From an uncultured Oscillospiraceae bacterium (GTDB taxonomy: Bacteria; Bacillota; Clostridia; Oscillospirales; Acutalibacteraceae), in the NCBI GenBank assembly GCA_902495835.1, contig CABUYS010000040.1, positions 1 through 11,070 of the forward strand: a DNA stretch of 11,070 nt. Direction: 5' to 3'. Below the pieces are notes generated by a model. That model was given only the letters and a program-made list of their open reading frames with translations. It was not told the origin of the DNA and ran no database searches. The position numbers and the translations under genes were made by a program. Positions 1 to 6,864 of this stretch are shown here, one piece after another; positions within the stretch are counted from its first letter, which is position 1, and every line of letters starts with the position of its first letter.

Positions 1-1
1 A

Positions 2-250
2 CTCGATAAGTTTGCGGAAGTAATGATTGAATCCATTAAAAAAATTAATGAAGATGTTAAATCTGAAAAAACTGATTCTGATATTGAAAATGTTTCCGGC
101 GGAGTTCCTAAAGGAGTTTCTAACGAACGCTCAGAAGCAATTTATGCCGGCGCAAAAATACTTGCCAGTGCCGTTGTAGGTTTTGCTGTTAAATATAAAA
201 ACAGTTGGATTGCTACTCGTGACAGTTGCAAAAATAACGATATTATGTGA
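2..250 (+). CDS. 3' end of a double-glycine (VSGG) leader peptide gene, 5' truncated
   Basis: The reading frame is open from the first bases of the window and stops at TGA 248-250, so 82 residues are visible. The ATG at 23 lacks a properly spaced ribosome binding site and is probably internal. The visible part begins with a charged amphipathic helix (LDKFAEVMIESIKKINEDV), continues through DSDIENVSGG, a classic double-glycine cleavage motif, and ends with about 48 residues holding a small-residue-rich hydrophobic helix (AGAKILASAVVGFAV) and a polar tail with one Cys. Leaders of this type (Nif11/NHLP class) are normally cleaved after GG by a C39-peptidase ABC transporter during export. The product could be a bacteriocin-like peptide or a small exported membrane-active peptide. 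No modification enzyme or transporter lies in the window. The leader junction is clear; the fate of the core is inferred. Confidence 0.6.
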   Translation, partial: LDKFAEVMIESIKKINEDVKSEKTDSDIENVSGGVPKGVSNERSEAIYAGAKILASAVVGFAVKYKNSWIATRDSCKNNDIM

Positions 251-263
251 GTTGTGGTGAGAT

Positions 264-590
264 ATGGTAATTGAAGAAATTTTGGTTCGAAAGGGAATAG
301 TTTTGAGCACTAGTGAAATTAATCAACTTTTGGAAATAATAAATGCTCACGAATTGAGTGATTTTTATTTCGAAAAAATTTCAGATGAGGAAGTTAAAAG
401 TAAAATTTTAGCTGCTCTTGAGATTCTAAACACATTTGGACTTGGATGTTTTCTTCATAAAAGATTTTCAAGTAAAGCTATTTCTGAAGAAAGTCCGAGC
501 GAGAACTCTTTTTTGATTGACGAAAAGGACGGAACTAAAGAATACGACGGTAATATTGAACCTGTTTCAGGTCTTAACGCTTTGTGCTGA
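264..590 (+). CDS. Small hypothetical protein (108 aa), partner of the upstream double-glycine peptide gene
   Basis: The ATG at 264 lies 13 nt after the upstream stop, with GGTGAG at 256-261 as a weak, close ribosome binding site; the gene is very likely cotranscribed with the peptide gene before it. I do not recognise the family. The first 65 or so residues look helical and acidic (ISDEEVKSKILAALEIL at about 40-56), followed by a short apolar segment with a Cys (FGLGCFL) and a hydrophilic acidic tail. The C-terminus contains NIEPVSGLNALC, which loosely echoes the IENVSGG junction of the upstream gene, but here it sits at the very end with no core behind it and no second glycine. It ends on a C-terminal Cys. 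It could be an accessory or immunity protein for the upstream peptide, or a decayed leader relative. No function can be assigned. Confidence 0.55.
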   Translation: MVIEEILVRKGIVLSTSEINQLLEIINAHELSDFYFEKISDEEVKSKILAALEILNTFGLGCFLHKRFSSKAISEESPSENSFLIDEKDGTKEYDGNIEPVSGLNALC

Positions 591-612
591 GAGCGGGATT
601 TGGCGTTTTTTT
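576..612 (+). terminator. Possible weak terminator after the small-gene pair
   Basis: AACGC at 576-580 pairs with GCGTT at 603-607 and runs directly into seven T residues (606-612). The stem is short and the loop is long (22 nt, itself able to fold as CGCTTT/AGAGCG), and it overlaps the stop codon at 588-590. It is plausible but not strong. Confidence 0.35.
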
Positions 613-895
613 AGCTGTGGATAAATGTTTAAGCGATAAATTTCTTTATTTAATGTTTTAAATAACAGCTAAGAGTTTACAGAAGTTGTTTTGGTTCTCT
701 GTTACTTTGTTTCTTCAATTGTACACAACTCGAATACATAGCTTTTTTATAATTTTTATTTTCTTAAAAAAGAACAAAGTTTTTGATTGTTAGTTAATTT
801 AATACAGTGATGTATTACTTTTTTATACAGTAAAAAGCATCCATGATTTAAATAACATGGATGTTTTTTTATATTTAAATTAAAATATTAAATTT
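591..895. other. Intergenic region between the small-gene pair and the ADP-ribosyltransferase gene
   Basis: This 305-bp AT-rich stretch holds no convincing gene on either strand. It contains the tail of the weak terminator above, a small hairpin AATACA-GTGA-TGTATT (801-816) followed by six T residues (819-824), and the strong hairpin at 838-870. The genes on either side converge on it, so it is mainly a transcript-end region. A TTGT-AC-ACAA palindrome near 719-728 is too short to interpret. Confidence 0.6.
832..870. terminator. Bidirectional rho-independent terminator
   Basis: CATCCATG (838-845) and CATGGATG (856-863) form a perfect 8-bp stem around a 10-nt AT loop. On the + strand it is followed by seven T residues (864-870). 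On the - strand it is followed, after one base, by five T residues (complement of 832-836). It therefore ends the leftward ADP-ribosyltransferase transcript 26 nt past its stop and can also block read-through from the left. Confidence 0.85.
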
Positions 896-2221
896 TTACC
901 GTACAGTTTCGGCTTTTATCTCAATTAGACCTTCTTTTAAGGATGCGTCTATAAGTTTAATTTTTTGTCCCGGCATCAGTATTACTTCTTTTCCGTAATC
1001 ATCGGAACCGAAAGTTGTATTTCTAAAATCTTTGCCGAAAGCAGTTCCTGGATTAAGAGTGATTTCCATAAGAATTGGTATATCATTGTTATTTGCAAAA
1101 AAATCTGTTGTTATATTTTTGTCAAGAGATGTACTCGTTATATCTTTTGATTGATATATAGGGTGATTACTTTTTATATAGTCAACGAGTAGAGTTTGTT
1201 CTAATAGTTTTCCTGAGCCTTTACGATTGCCCTTGCCCATAACTATATCCATAACTTCAGTGCGATCATCAGCAGGGAATTGATTACGGATTGCCATATA
1301 TTTTTCCGGGTTTTTTGAATATTGAGAGAAGTAGAGCTTCTTTTGATCAACTCCTATGAAATTTAATAATTTTTCAAATCCCAATCCTCTATAAACAGTT
1401 GTAACATTTTTTAGTTCACCTTTTACTAATTCTTTTTTTAGATTCAGAGATCTTATAACTATGTCTAATAAGGTACTAAAAGGCACTTTTAAATCGTTAT
1501 TGAAAGACACAAGGAGCGATGATTTAGATCTAACTGTTGACATGTCTCCTCTCAGAAATCCGTTTATTAGATCGCATCCTAGAGCTAACCTGTATGTTAG
1601 AAACAGATCTTCAATATCATTAAAGGTTTCACACTTCGACAGTTTTTCTTTAAAAGGAATTAGTAGACTGTCGTCAACAGGACGTATTAACCTAGTAAAT
1701 AAATTTGGATTTTTTTTATCCCCCGGGTATTCCGGGTCAGGTGGAAGTTTTTTAAACGTAAATTTTCCAACCTTTTTTTCTCTTGATTCAATTTCAGCAT
1801 CTATATCATCCTTAAAATTTTGAACTATACCTTTAAGAAATCTTTCCGTTCTGAAAAATCCAATTATACCTTTGCCTTTTTCTACAGAAAGTGGTTCTTT
1901 AACACCAAGTTTTTTCATTAAACTAATATCTTTGGGAGGAATAGGAAATATTTCTTTCATTGACACAATACGAGACATACCTTCTATAAATGTGAACCGA
2001 ATAGTTTGTATTTCATGTTTTTGAAGAACATCAAGTGTAAAGTCATCGATATCAGAAAAATATTCAGCTTTAATCACCTTATCGGCAATGGGTTTTCGCA
2101 TAGGTAATTGACTGCTTAATTTAGGTACACCAAATTTTGAGGAATGATCCCACGATGATTCGTAAGACATAAGCAAAATCAATACTTTATAGTAATTGGT
2201 AACCTTTCTTTTTTTATACAT
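896..2221 (-). CDS. Mono-ADP-ribosyltransferase (R-S-E class) domain protein, probable effector or toxin
   Basis: The protein has 441 aa from the ATG at 2221, chosen over the in-frame TTG at 2227 because AAAGGAG sits 8 nt upstream of the ATG. The C-terminal 170 residues carry the hallmarks of the clostridial/exotoxin ART fold: VYRGL with the NAD-binding Arg at 278, the STS motif (SITSTSL-type strand, Ser363-Thr364-Ser365), and the catalytic-Glu strand GKEVILMPG (Glu412). Enzymes of this fold transfer ADP-ribose from NAD+ to a protein side chain. The residue two before the catalytic Glu is Gly410 rather than the usual Glu or Gln, so target specificity is unclear. The N-terminal 260 residues are not recognised. 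A short apolar stretch (KVLILLM, 12-18) is too weak for a clear signal peptide. No obvious immunity gene adjoins it. Catalytic fold: confident. Secretion and target: inferred. Confidence 0.8.
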   Translation of the reverse strand: MYKKRKVTNYYKVLILLMSYESSWDHSSKFGVPKLSSQLPMRKPIADKVIKAEYFSDIDDFTLDVLQKHEIQTIRFTFIEGMSRIVSMKEIFPIPPKDISLMKKLGVKEPLSVEKGKGIIGFFRTERFLKGIVQNFKDDIDAEIESREKKVGKFTFKKLPPDPEYPGDKKNPNLFTRLIRPVDDSLLIPFKEKLSKCETFNDIEDLFLTYRLALGCDLINGFLRGDMSTVRSKSSLLVSFNNDLKVPFSTLLDIVIRSLNLKKELVKGELKNVTTVYRGLGFEKLLNFIGVDQKKLYFSQYSKNPEKYMAIRNQFPADDRTEVMDIVMGKGNRKGSGKLLEQTLLVDYIKSNHPIYQSKDITSTSLDKNITTDFFANNNDIPILMEITLNPGTAFGKDFRNTTFGSDDYGKEVILMPGQKIKLIDASLKEGLIEIKAETVR

Positions 2222-2230
2222 TTTCAAAAC

Positions 2231-2237
2231 TCCTTTA
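2231..2237 (-). promoter_or_regulatory. Ribosome binding site of the ADP-ribosyltransferase gene
   Basis: On the - strand AAAGGAG ends 8-9 nt before the ATG at 2221, a normal spacing. The TTG at 2227 would lie too close to it, so this site decides the start. Confidence 0.8.
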
Positions 2238-2294
2238 CATTATAAATTTTTTAAATATCTAATTACAGAGATATTTTAGATTTTGTTACAAATA

Positions 2295-2322
2295 ATTATA
2301 TATTACAAATACATGTTGTCAA
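2295..2322 (-). promoter_or_regulatory. Perfect-consensus sigma-A promoter of the ADP-ribosyltransferase gene
   Basis: On the - strand a TTGACA (2317-2322) is followed after 16 bp by TATAAT (2295-2300); both hexamers are full matches. Transcription would start near 2288, giving a leader of about 67 nt before the ATG at 2221. Such a strong promoter on an effector-type gene suggests control by a repressor. Confidence 0.75.
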
Positions 2323-2351
2323 TAGTTTTTAAATAAATTTATACAATATAC

Positions 2352-2378
2352 ACAAACAGGTTTGTCTGTATTGACAAA
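2352..2378. promoter_or_regulatory. Nested inverted repeats upstream of the ADP-ribosyltransferase promoter (candidate operator)
   Basis: Two perfect inverted repeats overlap: ACAAAC-AG-GTTTGT (2352-2365) and TTTGTC-TGTATT-GACAAA (2361-2378). They start about 30 bp upstream of the -35 box and lie between two leftward genes. Their symmetry suits a dimeric regulator, placed as for an activator or upstream operator. No regulator gene is in the window. Confidence 0.4.
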
Positions 2379-2461
2379 ATAAATCTATGGTATTTTGAAA
2401 ATATCTATTAAAAAATATTGCATACGAGTGTTATAAATTGTAGGCGAGTTTTTTGTGTGAT

Positions 2462-2499
2462 AAAAAGCTTCCGCTCATAGGGAAGCTCTTTGTTTTTTT
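2462..2499. terminator. Rho-independent terminator of the LysM/kinase-like gene
   Basis: AGCTTCC (2466-2472) pairs with GGAAGCT (2481-2487) in a 7-bp stem around an 8-nt loop. On the - strand it is followed by five T residues (complement of 2462-2466), ending the leftward transcript 20 nt past the stop at 2507. The + strand side is also T-rich (2492-2499), so it may work both ways. It separates this gene from the downstream ADP-ribosyltransferase gene, which has its own promoter. Confidence 0.8.
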
Positions 2500-2506
2500 G
2501 ATTTTT

Positions 2507-3655
2507 TTATTTTGAAATATAAAGTGCGATTGCTGTGCGGTTCGGAAGTTTTAGTATTGTTCCGGGAGTTAATTTGTCTGTAACTTCTATTCCGTTAAAG
2601 GTCGAAATTGCAGTGATGTATTTGCTGTCTTTATAATAACTTTCGCATATTGAAGGCACAGTATCGTCTTGCTGGACTATATAATCTTCGTAATCGATGT
2701 CGAGTCCTTTAGAAAGCACTATATTTTCCGAAGATGCGTTGTTGTTTTGATTGTCCTGATTTTCAGTGGAAATTGTTTTATCGGATTCATCTTTTGTGTT
2801 GCCGTTGTAACTTATTCCTCCTATTGTCACGACGGCGGCTGCTGAATCTGAATTTTGCCCTTCGGTTATTTTGGAATAAACAAGATAAACAAGGCCTACC
2901 GCAATAGATAAAGCAAGTGTGTACCTGGAAATTTTACCTATAAGCGGTTTTCTAAGGCTCAGGCGGTATTTAAGGTAGGACATCCACGAGCTTGCTTTTG
3001 ATATTTTTTCGGCTTTTTTAAGTTCTATGACGAGCGCAGGAATTGAAGTGTAAATTCCTTGTTTGCACTTATCGAGAACTATGTGGAGCTGCTTATTGAA
3101 ACCGGCTTCGCATTCTGCGGGGAGTGTGCTGAGAATAATATTCCTGATATTTTCAAATATTACATTTATAGATGCACCTCTGTATTTGAAAATATTTTGG
3201 AGATTATAGTTTATGTGGATGTTTTTTTCGTCGTCGACTTTTATATTGTCCGCTTCGGTTGCACATCCGAGAATATCAATGGAGGATTTTGTTATGCCAT
3301 CTGCTTTCATCAGAATCATTTCCAGTATCTTACATCTTTCGTCAAAAGCCGTTGTGCTTATATCTTTACTGTATTTTTCTTTTATGCTCGGGGCTTCTTT
3401 GTATTTGAACACGGCGTAAAATTTTTGGTTTTTTACAAAAAAATCAACAAATTCCTTTGGACGATGGTTTGAATTGAAAACGGAAAAAAGCTGTTTAAAT
3501 AAATACAGGTCGTCTTTATCGTAATTGAATTCATTTAAGATATAAAGGTTATCCAAAGTGTTTTCACCTTTATATGCTATTGAAACAATTATTTTTTCGC
3601 TGTGAAACATATTTGCGATTATCACATATTCTGAATTTTTTTTAGAATTGTCCAT
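2507..3655 (-). CDS. Membrane protein with kinase-like (pseudokinase) cytoplasmic domain and extracellular LysM domain
   Basis: The protein has 382 aa from ATG 3655. This start is preferred to an in-frame start at 3745 because the latter overlaps the -10 box of the predicted promoter and GGGG lies about 8 nt before 3655. Residues 1-220 look like a remote protein-kinase-like fold: a hinge-like strand (FYAVFKYKEAPSIKEKY, 79-95) followed by helices and a segment ending DNIKVDDEKNIHINYNL. There is no HRD or DFG motif and no clear glycine loop, so it is probably inactive. One membrane helix spans 246-262. An Asn/Ser-rich linker follows, then a LysM domain (about 324-371, YIVQQDDTVPSIC to TILKLP) that would bind peptidoglycan outside the cell. 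It is divergently transcribed from the sensor/MORN genes. The layout recalls pseudokinase-plus-membrane-helix scaffold proteins such as EssB of type VII secretion, but I see no homology evidence beyond layout. Confidence 0.75.
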   Translation of the reverse strand: MDNSKKNSEYVIIANMFHSEKIIVSIAYKGENTLDNLYILNEFNYDKDDLYLFKQLFSVFNSNHRPKEFVDFFVKNQKFYAVFKYKEAPSIKEKYSKDISTTAFDERCKILEMILMKADGITKSSIDILGCATEADNIKVDDEKNIHINYNLQNIFKYRGASINVIFENIRNIILSTLPAECEAGFNKQLHIVLDKCKQGIYTSIPALVIELKKAEKISKASSWMSYLKYRLSLRKPLIGKISRYTLALSIAVGLVYLVYSKITEGQNSDSAAAVVTIGGISYNGNTKDESDKTISTENQDNQNNNASSENIVLSKGLDIDYEDYIVQQDDTVPSICESYYKDSKYITAISTFNGIEVTDKLTPGTILKLPNRTAIALYISK

Positions 3656-3705
3656 AATTTTAACCCCGTTCGTTTTGATTGAAAAATAAAACATTTTTTT
3701 GGCTC

Positions 3706-3734
3706 TTGACTCTGTTATTCTATGATAATATACT
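3706..3734 (+). promoter_or_regulatory. Promoter of the sensor-MORN operon
   Basis: TTGACT (3706-3711), a 17-bp spacer and TATACT (3729-3734), each one mismatch from the sigma-A consensus. The start would fall near 3741, leaving an AT-rich 5' leader of about 130 nt before the ATG at 3870. Confidence 0.6.
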
Positions 3735-3736
3735 AT

Positions 3737-3765
3737 ATTATACAACTATTATTTGGAATAGTAAA
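3737..3765 (-). promoter_or_regulatory. Promoter of the LysM/kinase-like gene
   Basis: On the - strand TTTACT (3760-3765), a 17-bp spacer and a perfect TATAAT (3737-3742). The start would fall near 3730, giving a leader of about 75 nt to the ATG at 3655. Its -10 box lies two bases from the -10 box of the rightward promoter, so the two RNA polymerase footprints overlap. Confidence 0.6.
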
Positions 3766-3766
3766 C

Positions 3767-3823
3767 ATATATATTTAATTATTTCAAAAAAATATATATT
3801 TAATATTCAATTAACTGTTAATT
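3767..3823 (+). repeat. AT-rich direct and inverted repeats in the 5' leader of the sensor gene
   Basis: ATATATATTTAAT occurs at 3767-3779 and again at 3792-3804, 25 bp apart. An inverted repeat AATTAA-CTG-TTAATT follows at 3809-3823. In such AT-rich DNA the significance is modest; they could be protein-binding sites or simple AT bias. Confidence 0.35.
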
Positions 3824-3869
3824 AATGTAATTTGATGTTTGATAAAATTAAGTGTTTGGAGGTACGATT

Positions 3870-6797
3870 ATGAAAAAAAAGTCATCCGATAAGGCTGTTA
3901 AAATCAGCACGGAAGCTATTGGTAAGGCGAAGGATTTTTTCGGCAAATCAAAAGTTAAATATTTTTTTCTTGCTGTTTTTGTACTGGTGATTGCTTATCT
4001 TGTGCAGTATTTTGTCAATAAACCGAATTTGGGAGCTTTTTTGGGTTCCGACATGGATCCTATGAGCAATGTTTATATTCTCGGTGTTGATAAAAGCAAG
4101 GACCAATTTAAAATCACAAAAATTTTGCCCGGCGGTTCCGTTGATTTCAAAATTAATCTTGAAAAGTCCGATGGGGACGTTTCTTATTCGTACAGAAACA
4201 TTGAAGCGGATTCAAAAGGCAATTTTTATGTTGTAAAAGAAAAAAGAAATCCAAAAGCGGTTGTTGCCGATAAATCTTTGTACCCAATACTTAGCGAATC
4301 GGTAATGATGTACGACACAAACGGAAATTACATTAAAGATGTTGTTAATATGGATTTTTCAAAATATGCCAATCCTCCTGTAAGCGGATATATACGCAAA
4401 GTTCAGATTGTAGGGCAAAAAATGACGGTAATAGGCGGTCAAAATGACAGCTATGATGTTATAACCGCAAATCCGATTACAGACGAAAGTCCTAAAAAAA
4501 TAAAAACATTTACCGTATCTCCTCCGACAAACATATCCGATAAATCGGTAAAATGGGTAAGCGATGTAAGTGTGCTTTCCACCGGAAGAGTTTTTTACGC
4601 AACGAATAACGGTGAACTTTGGGGCATGAACAACGAAGGTGAGTTCAGGAATTATTCAAGTGCTATTTCGAATTCCCAATTTTTAGTAAATGAAATGAAC
4701 ATCGATTCAAACGATGACATATATTTTAATGATTCTTTGAGCGGAAATTTTTATAAGCTCGATACTAAAAGCGTGGTTTCAAAAGTTATTTATAGTCTTG
4801 ACAGTGCTCTCGATAGCGCTAAAAGCGTTCTCGTGCGTGACGTGCGTAAAATTAAACTTGTAGAAGACAACAGCTTCTATGCTCCTTCAAAAGCATTTGA
4901 TAAACCTTTTTATATAAGATTTGGTTCAAGCTCTAAACTCATATCAGATATCAGAGGAAACATATTCCCGTTCGGACTTTTAATCATGGCAGGAGTTTGT
5001 TTACTGGCCGTTTTGGGATATTATCTTGTAAAATTTTTAATTCGCTTGGAGATAAGAAGAGTTCCTTTAGCGATTCGAATAATTTCGATGTTTTTACCTG
5101 TATTTTTGGTTTCCATGGGTGTTTTAGTATTTATAAATACGAGTGATTCCGTATCGGAATACATGTCGATACTCAAAAGCGAACAGGAAAGAGGAGCAAA
5201 AACCGTAGCTGACAATATTGATTCCGGTGAATTTTCAAAACTCGACCATGTTTCAGGATACATGGGAAACGATTATATGAAAATTAAAAAATCAATTGAA
5301 ACAGGATACAGCGATATTGCTCTTAAAATAGGCGATCGCAGCGACTACTTGGTGACCTACATCGAAAAATACGATAAACTTTACTCTACTATAAATACAA
5401 GATACAGTGTGGAGTCTTCTTCATACGATAAACTCAAATATACCGACCCGGATATAATTTCTTCGCATTGCATGCTTGTTGACACGGTTCTCGAACGTGA
5501 CGAATGCGAAACTTTATATAATATTTGGGATGAGTTTTCAAACAAGAAAAACAAAACCGATTCTTTAGAAGCAACGTTTAGAGATGTTTACGGAAATATA
5601 ACGGGTTCGTTTGTTGCTCTCAAAGACACCAACGGAAGAGTCGTAGGGTTCGTGGGTAACTATTTGGATTCAAATATTCACAGCTCTAATGAGTTCAAGA
5701 GAATATTTAATCATTCCTTGTCGGTTATATTTGTAATTACGGTATTTGTCTTTGCGTATATGTGTTTCTCGGTCAAGTGGTCACTGAGGCCTCTTAAAAA
5801 AATCGAAGGTGCGATAAACACCATGGGCAAAGGTCAGTGGAATACCCGTATACAGATTAAATCCAAAGACGAACTTGCCGACATTGCAGGTGCATTTAAC
5901 TTAATGTCGGAAAAAATAGATAGATACACTTCAAATCTAATAAGGCTTAACAAAGAGTATATAAGATATGTTCCGACGGAAATATTCAGGTTTATGAACA
6001 AAGAAAAAATTACTCAAGTTAAACTTCACGACAACAAAATTGTTCATATGAATATAATCTATATAACTTTCAATCTTTCTTACAAAGGTTCGTATGAGTT
6101 TAAGAGCGAAAACGAAATTTTTGAAGCTTTAAACAAAACATACAGCGAAATATTTAAAGTTGTGGAAAACAACAACGGAGTAGTGCAGTCGTTTGACGGA
6201 CTTGACGCGGTAATACTTTTCCCCGAAAGAGCTCAAGATGCTTTTAACGCTTCAATACAGTTCAAAGAAGTAGATGTACACGAGTCTGTTAAAAAGCACA
6301 TGAATATTACGCTCGGTGCAGGAAACGTATTGATAGGAGTTTCGGGAAACAAAGACAGACGTGGTGTTATTGTCGTATCTGACGAAGTAATGCAGATGTT
6401 TAATATAGATACTCAAATTGAAATTGTCGGAGTAAACCACGCCGCAACGAGAGATATCGTAAACAGCCTAAGCGGGGACGAGCCCTATAACTACAGATTT
6501 ATAGGCAGAGTAGGAAACATTACGGGCGAAGGTTACACTGAAATTTTCGAAGTAATAGATTCTTCCAACAAGTACAGAAGAGACCTCTACGATTCAACTA
6601 AGGAAGCTTTTGAAAAAGGTATTCAAAAATATCTTGTTCATGATATTGAAGAAGCACGGCGTATATTTACGGATGTTTTGAGAATAAATGAAAACGATAA
6701 AGTAGCTATTTATTACCTCATGAAATGCGAAGAACAGTTGGCCGCACAATCTAGCGAAAAGCTTTCAAAGAAAGGTTTTACGGGATACATTATGTGA
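3870..6797 (+). CDS. Large membrane sensor: beta-propeller, Cache-like domain, HAMP, degenerate class III nucleotide cyclase domain, helical C-terminus
   Basis: 975 aa from ATG 3870; GGAGGT at 3858-3863 fixes this start, and the GTG at 3852 is upstream of that site. Order: membrane helix 31-49; an external region (about 57-360) with repeated strands such as SKGNFYVV and TNNGELWGMNNEGEF that look like NHL/quinoprotein propeller blades; helices 365-391 and 402-424; a second external Cache-like domain (425-611); helix 612-634; HAMP (635-688); then a class III adenylate cyclase-like domain (about 698-895), introduced by the typical YVPTEIFRFM segment. The catalytic positions look lost: the first metal-Asp strand reads IIYITFNLS, the second reads FDGLDAVILF instead of an I-G-D pattern, and the late Asn/Arg region is not conserved. 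A helical, TPR-like tail (905-957) closes it. Probably a two-input sensor signalling by conformation rather than cAMP. Confidence 0.8.
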   Translation: MKKKSSDKAVKISTEAIGKAKDFFGKSKVKYFFLAVFVLVIAYLVQYFVNKPNLGAFLGSDMDPMSNVYILGVDKSKDQFKITKILPGGSVDFKINLEKSDGDVSYSYRNIEADSKGNFYVVKEKRNPKAVVADKSLYPILSESVMMYDTNGNYIKDVVNMDFSKYANPPVSGYIRKVQIVGQKMTVIGGQNDSYDVITANPITDESPKKIKTFTVSPPTNISDKSVKWVSDVSVLSTGRVFYATNNGELWGMNNEGEFRNYSSAISNSQFLVNEMNIDSNDDIYFNDSLSGNFYKLDTKSVVSKVIYSLDSALDSAKSVLVRDVRKIKLVEDNSFYAPSKAFDKPFYIRFGSSSKLISDIRGNIFPFGLLIMAGVCLLAVLGYYLVKFLIRLEIRRVPLAIRIISMFLPVFLVSMGVLVFINTSDSVSEYMSILKSEQERGAKTVADNIDSGEFSKLDHVSGYMGNDYMKIKKSIETGYSDIALKIGDRSDYLVTYIEKYDKLYSTINTRYSVESSSYDKLKYTDPDIISSHCMLVDTVLERDECETLYNIWDEFSNKKNKTDSLEATFRDVYGNITGSFVALKDTNGRVVGFVGNYLDSNIHSSNEFKRIFNHSLSVIFVITVFVFAYMCFSVKWSLRPLKKIEGAINTMGKGQWNTRIQIKSKDELADIAGAFNLMSEKIDRYTSNLIRLNKEYIRYVPTEIFRFMNKEKITQVKLHDNKIVHMNIIYITFNLSYKGSYEFKSENEIFEALNKTYSEIFKVVENNNGVVQSFDGLDAVILFPERAQDAFNASIQFKEVDVHESVKKHMNITLGAGNVLIGVSGNKDRRGVIVVSDEVMQMFNIDTQIEIVGVNHAATRDIVNSLSGDEPYNYRFIGRVGNITGEGYTEIFEVIDSSNKYRRDLYDSTKEAFEKGIQKYLVHDIEEARRIFTDVLRINENDKVAIYYLMKCEEQLAAQSSEKLSKKGFTGYIM

Positions 6798-6864
6798 TTT
6801 GTGAGACGGTTAAATTATAAAAATCAAATAACTGTTTGAATTTTAAATTTTTAAAAAGAACGGG

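Noticed and set aside
1461..1823. Open frame of 120 codons on the + strand inside the ADP-ribosyltransferase gene
   Set aside because: It is antisense to a well-supported gene, shows low-complexity Ser/Leu content and no ribosome binding site. The same applies to open frames at 965-1150, 3059-3472, 3213-3419, 5021-5263, 6252-6440, 7139-7333, 7853-8047, 7867-8166, 8521-8919 and 8844-9041.
2371..2396. Rightward TTGACA (2371-2376) with TATTTT (2391-2396) as a + strand promoter
   Set aside because: The spacer is only 14 bp, and there is no gene to the right on that strand before the leftward LysM gene.
3656..3745. Longer N-terminus (30 extra residues) for the LysM/kinase-like protein
   Set aside because: The upstream start overlaps the predicted -10 box and would lie before the transcription start; the extra residues look like translated promoter sequence.
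3852..3869. GTG at 3852 as the start of the sensor gene
   Set aside because: It overlaps or precedes the GGAGGT ribosome binding site that serves the ATG at 3870.
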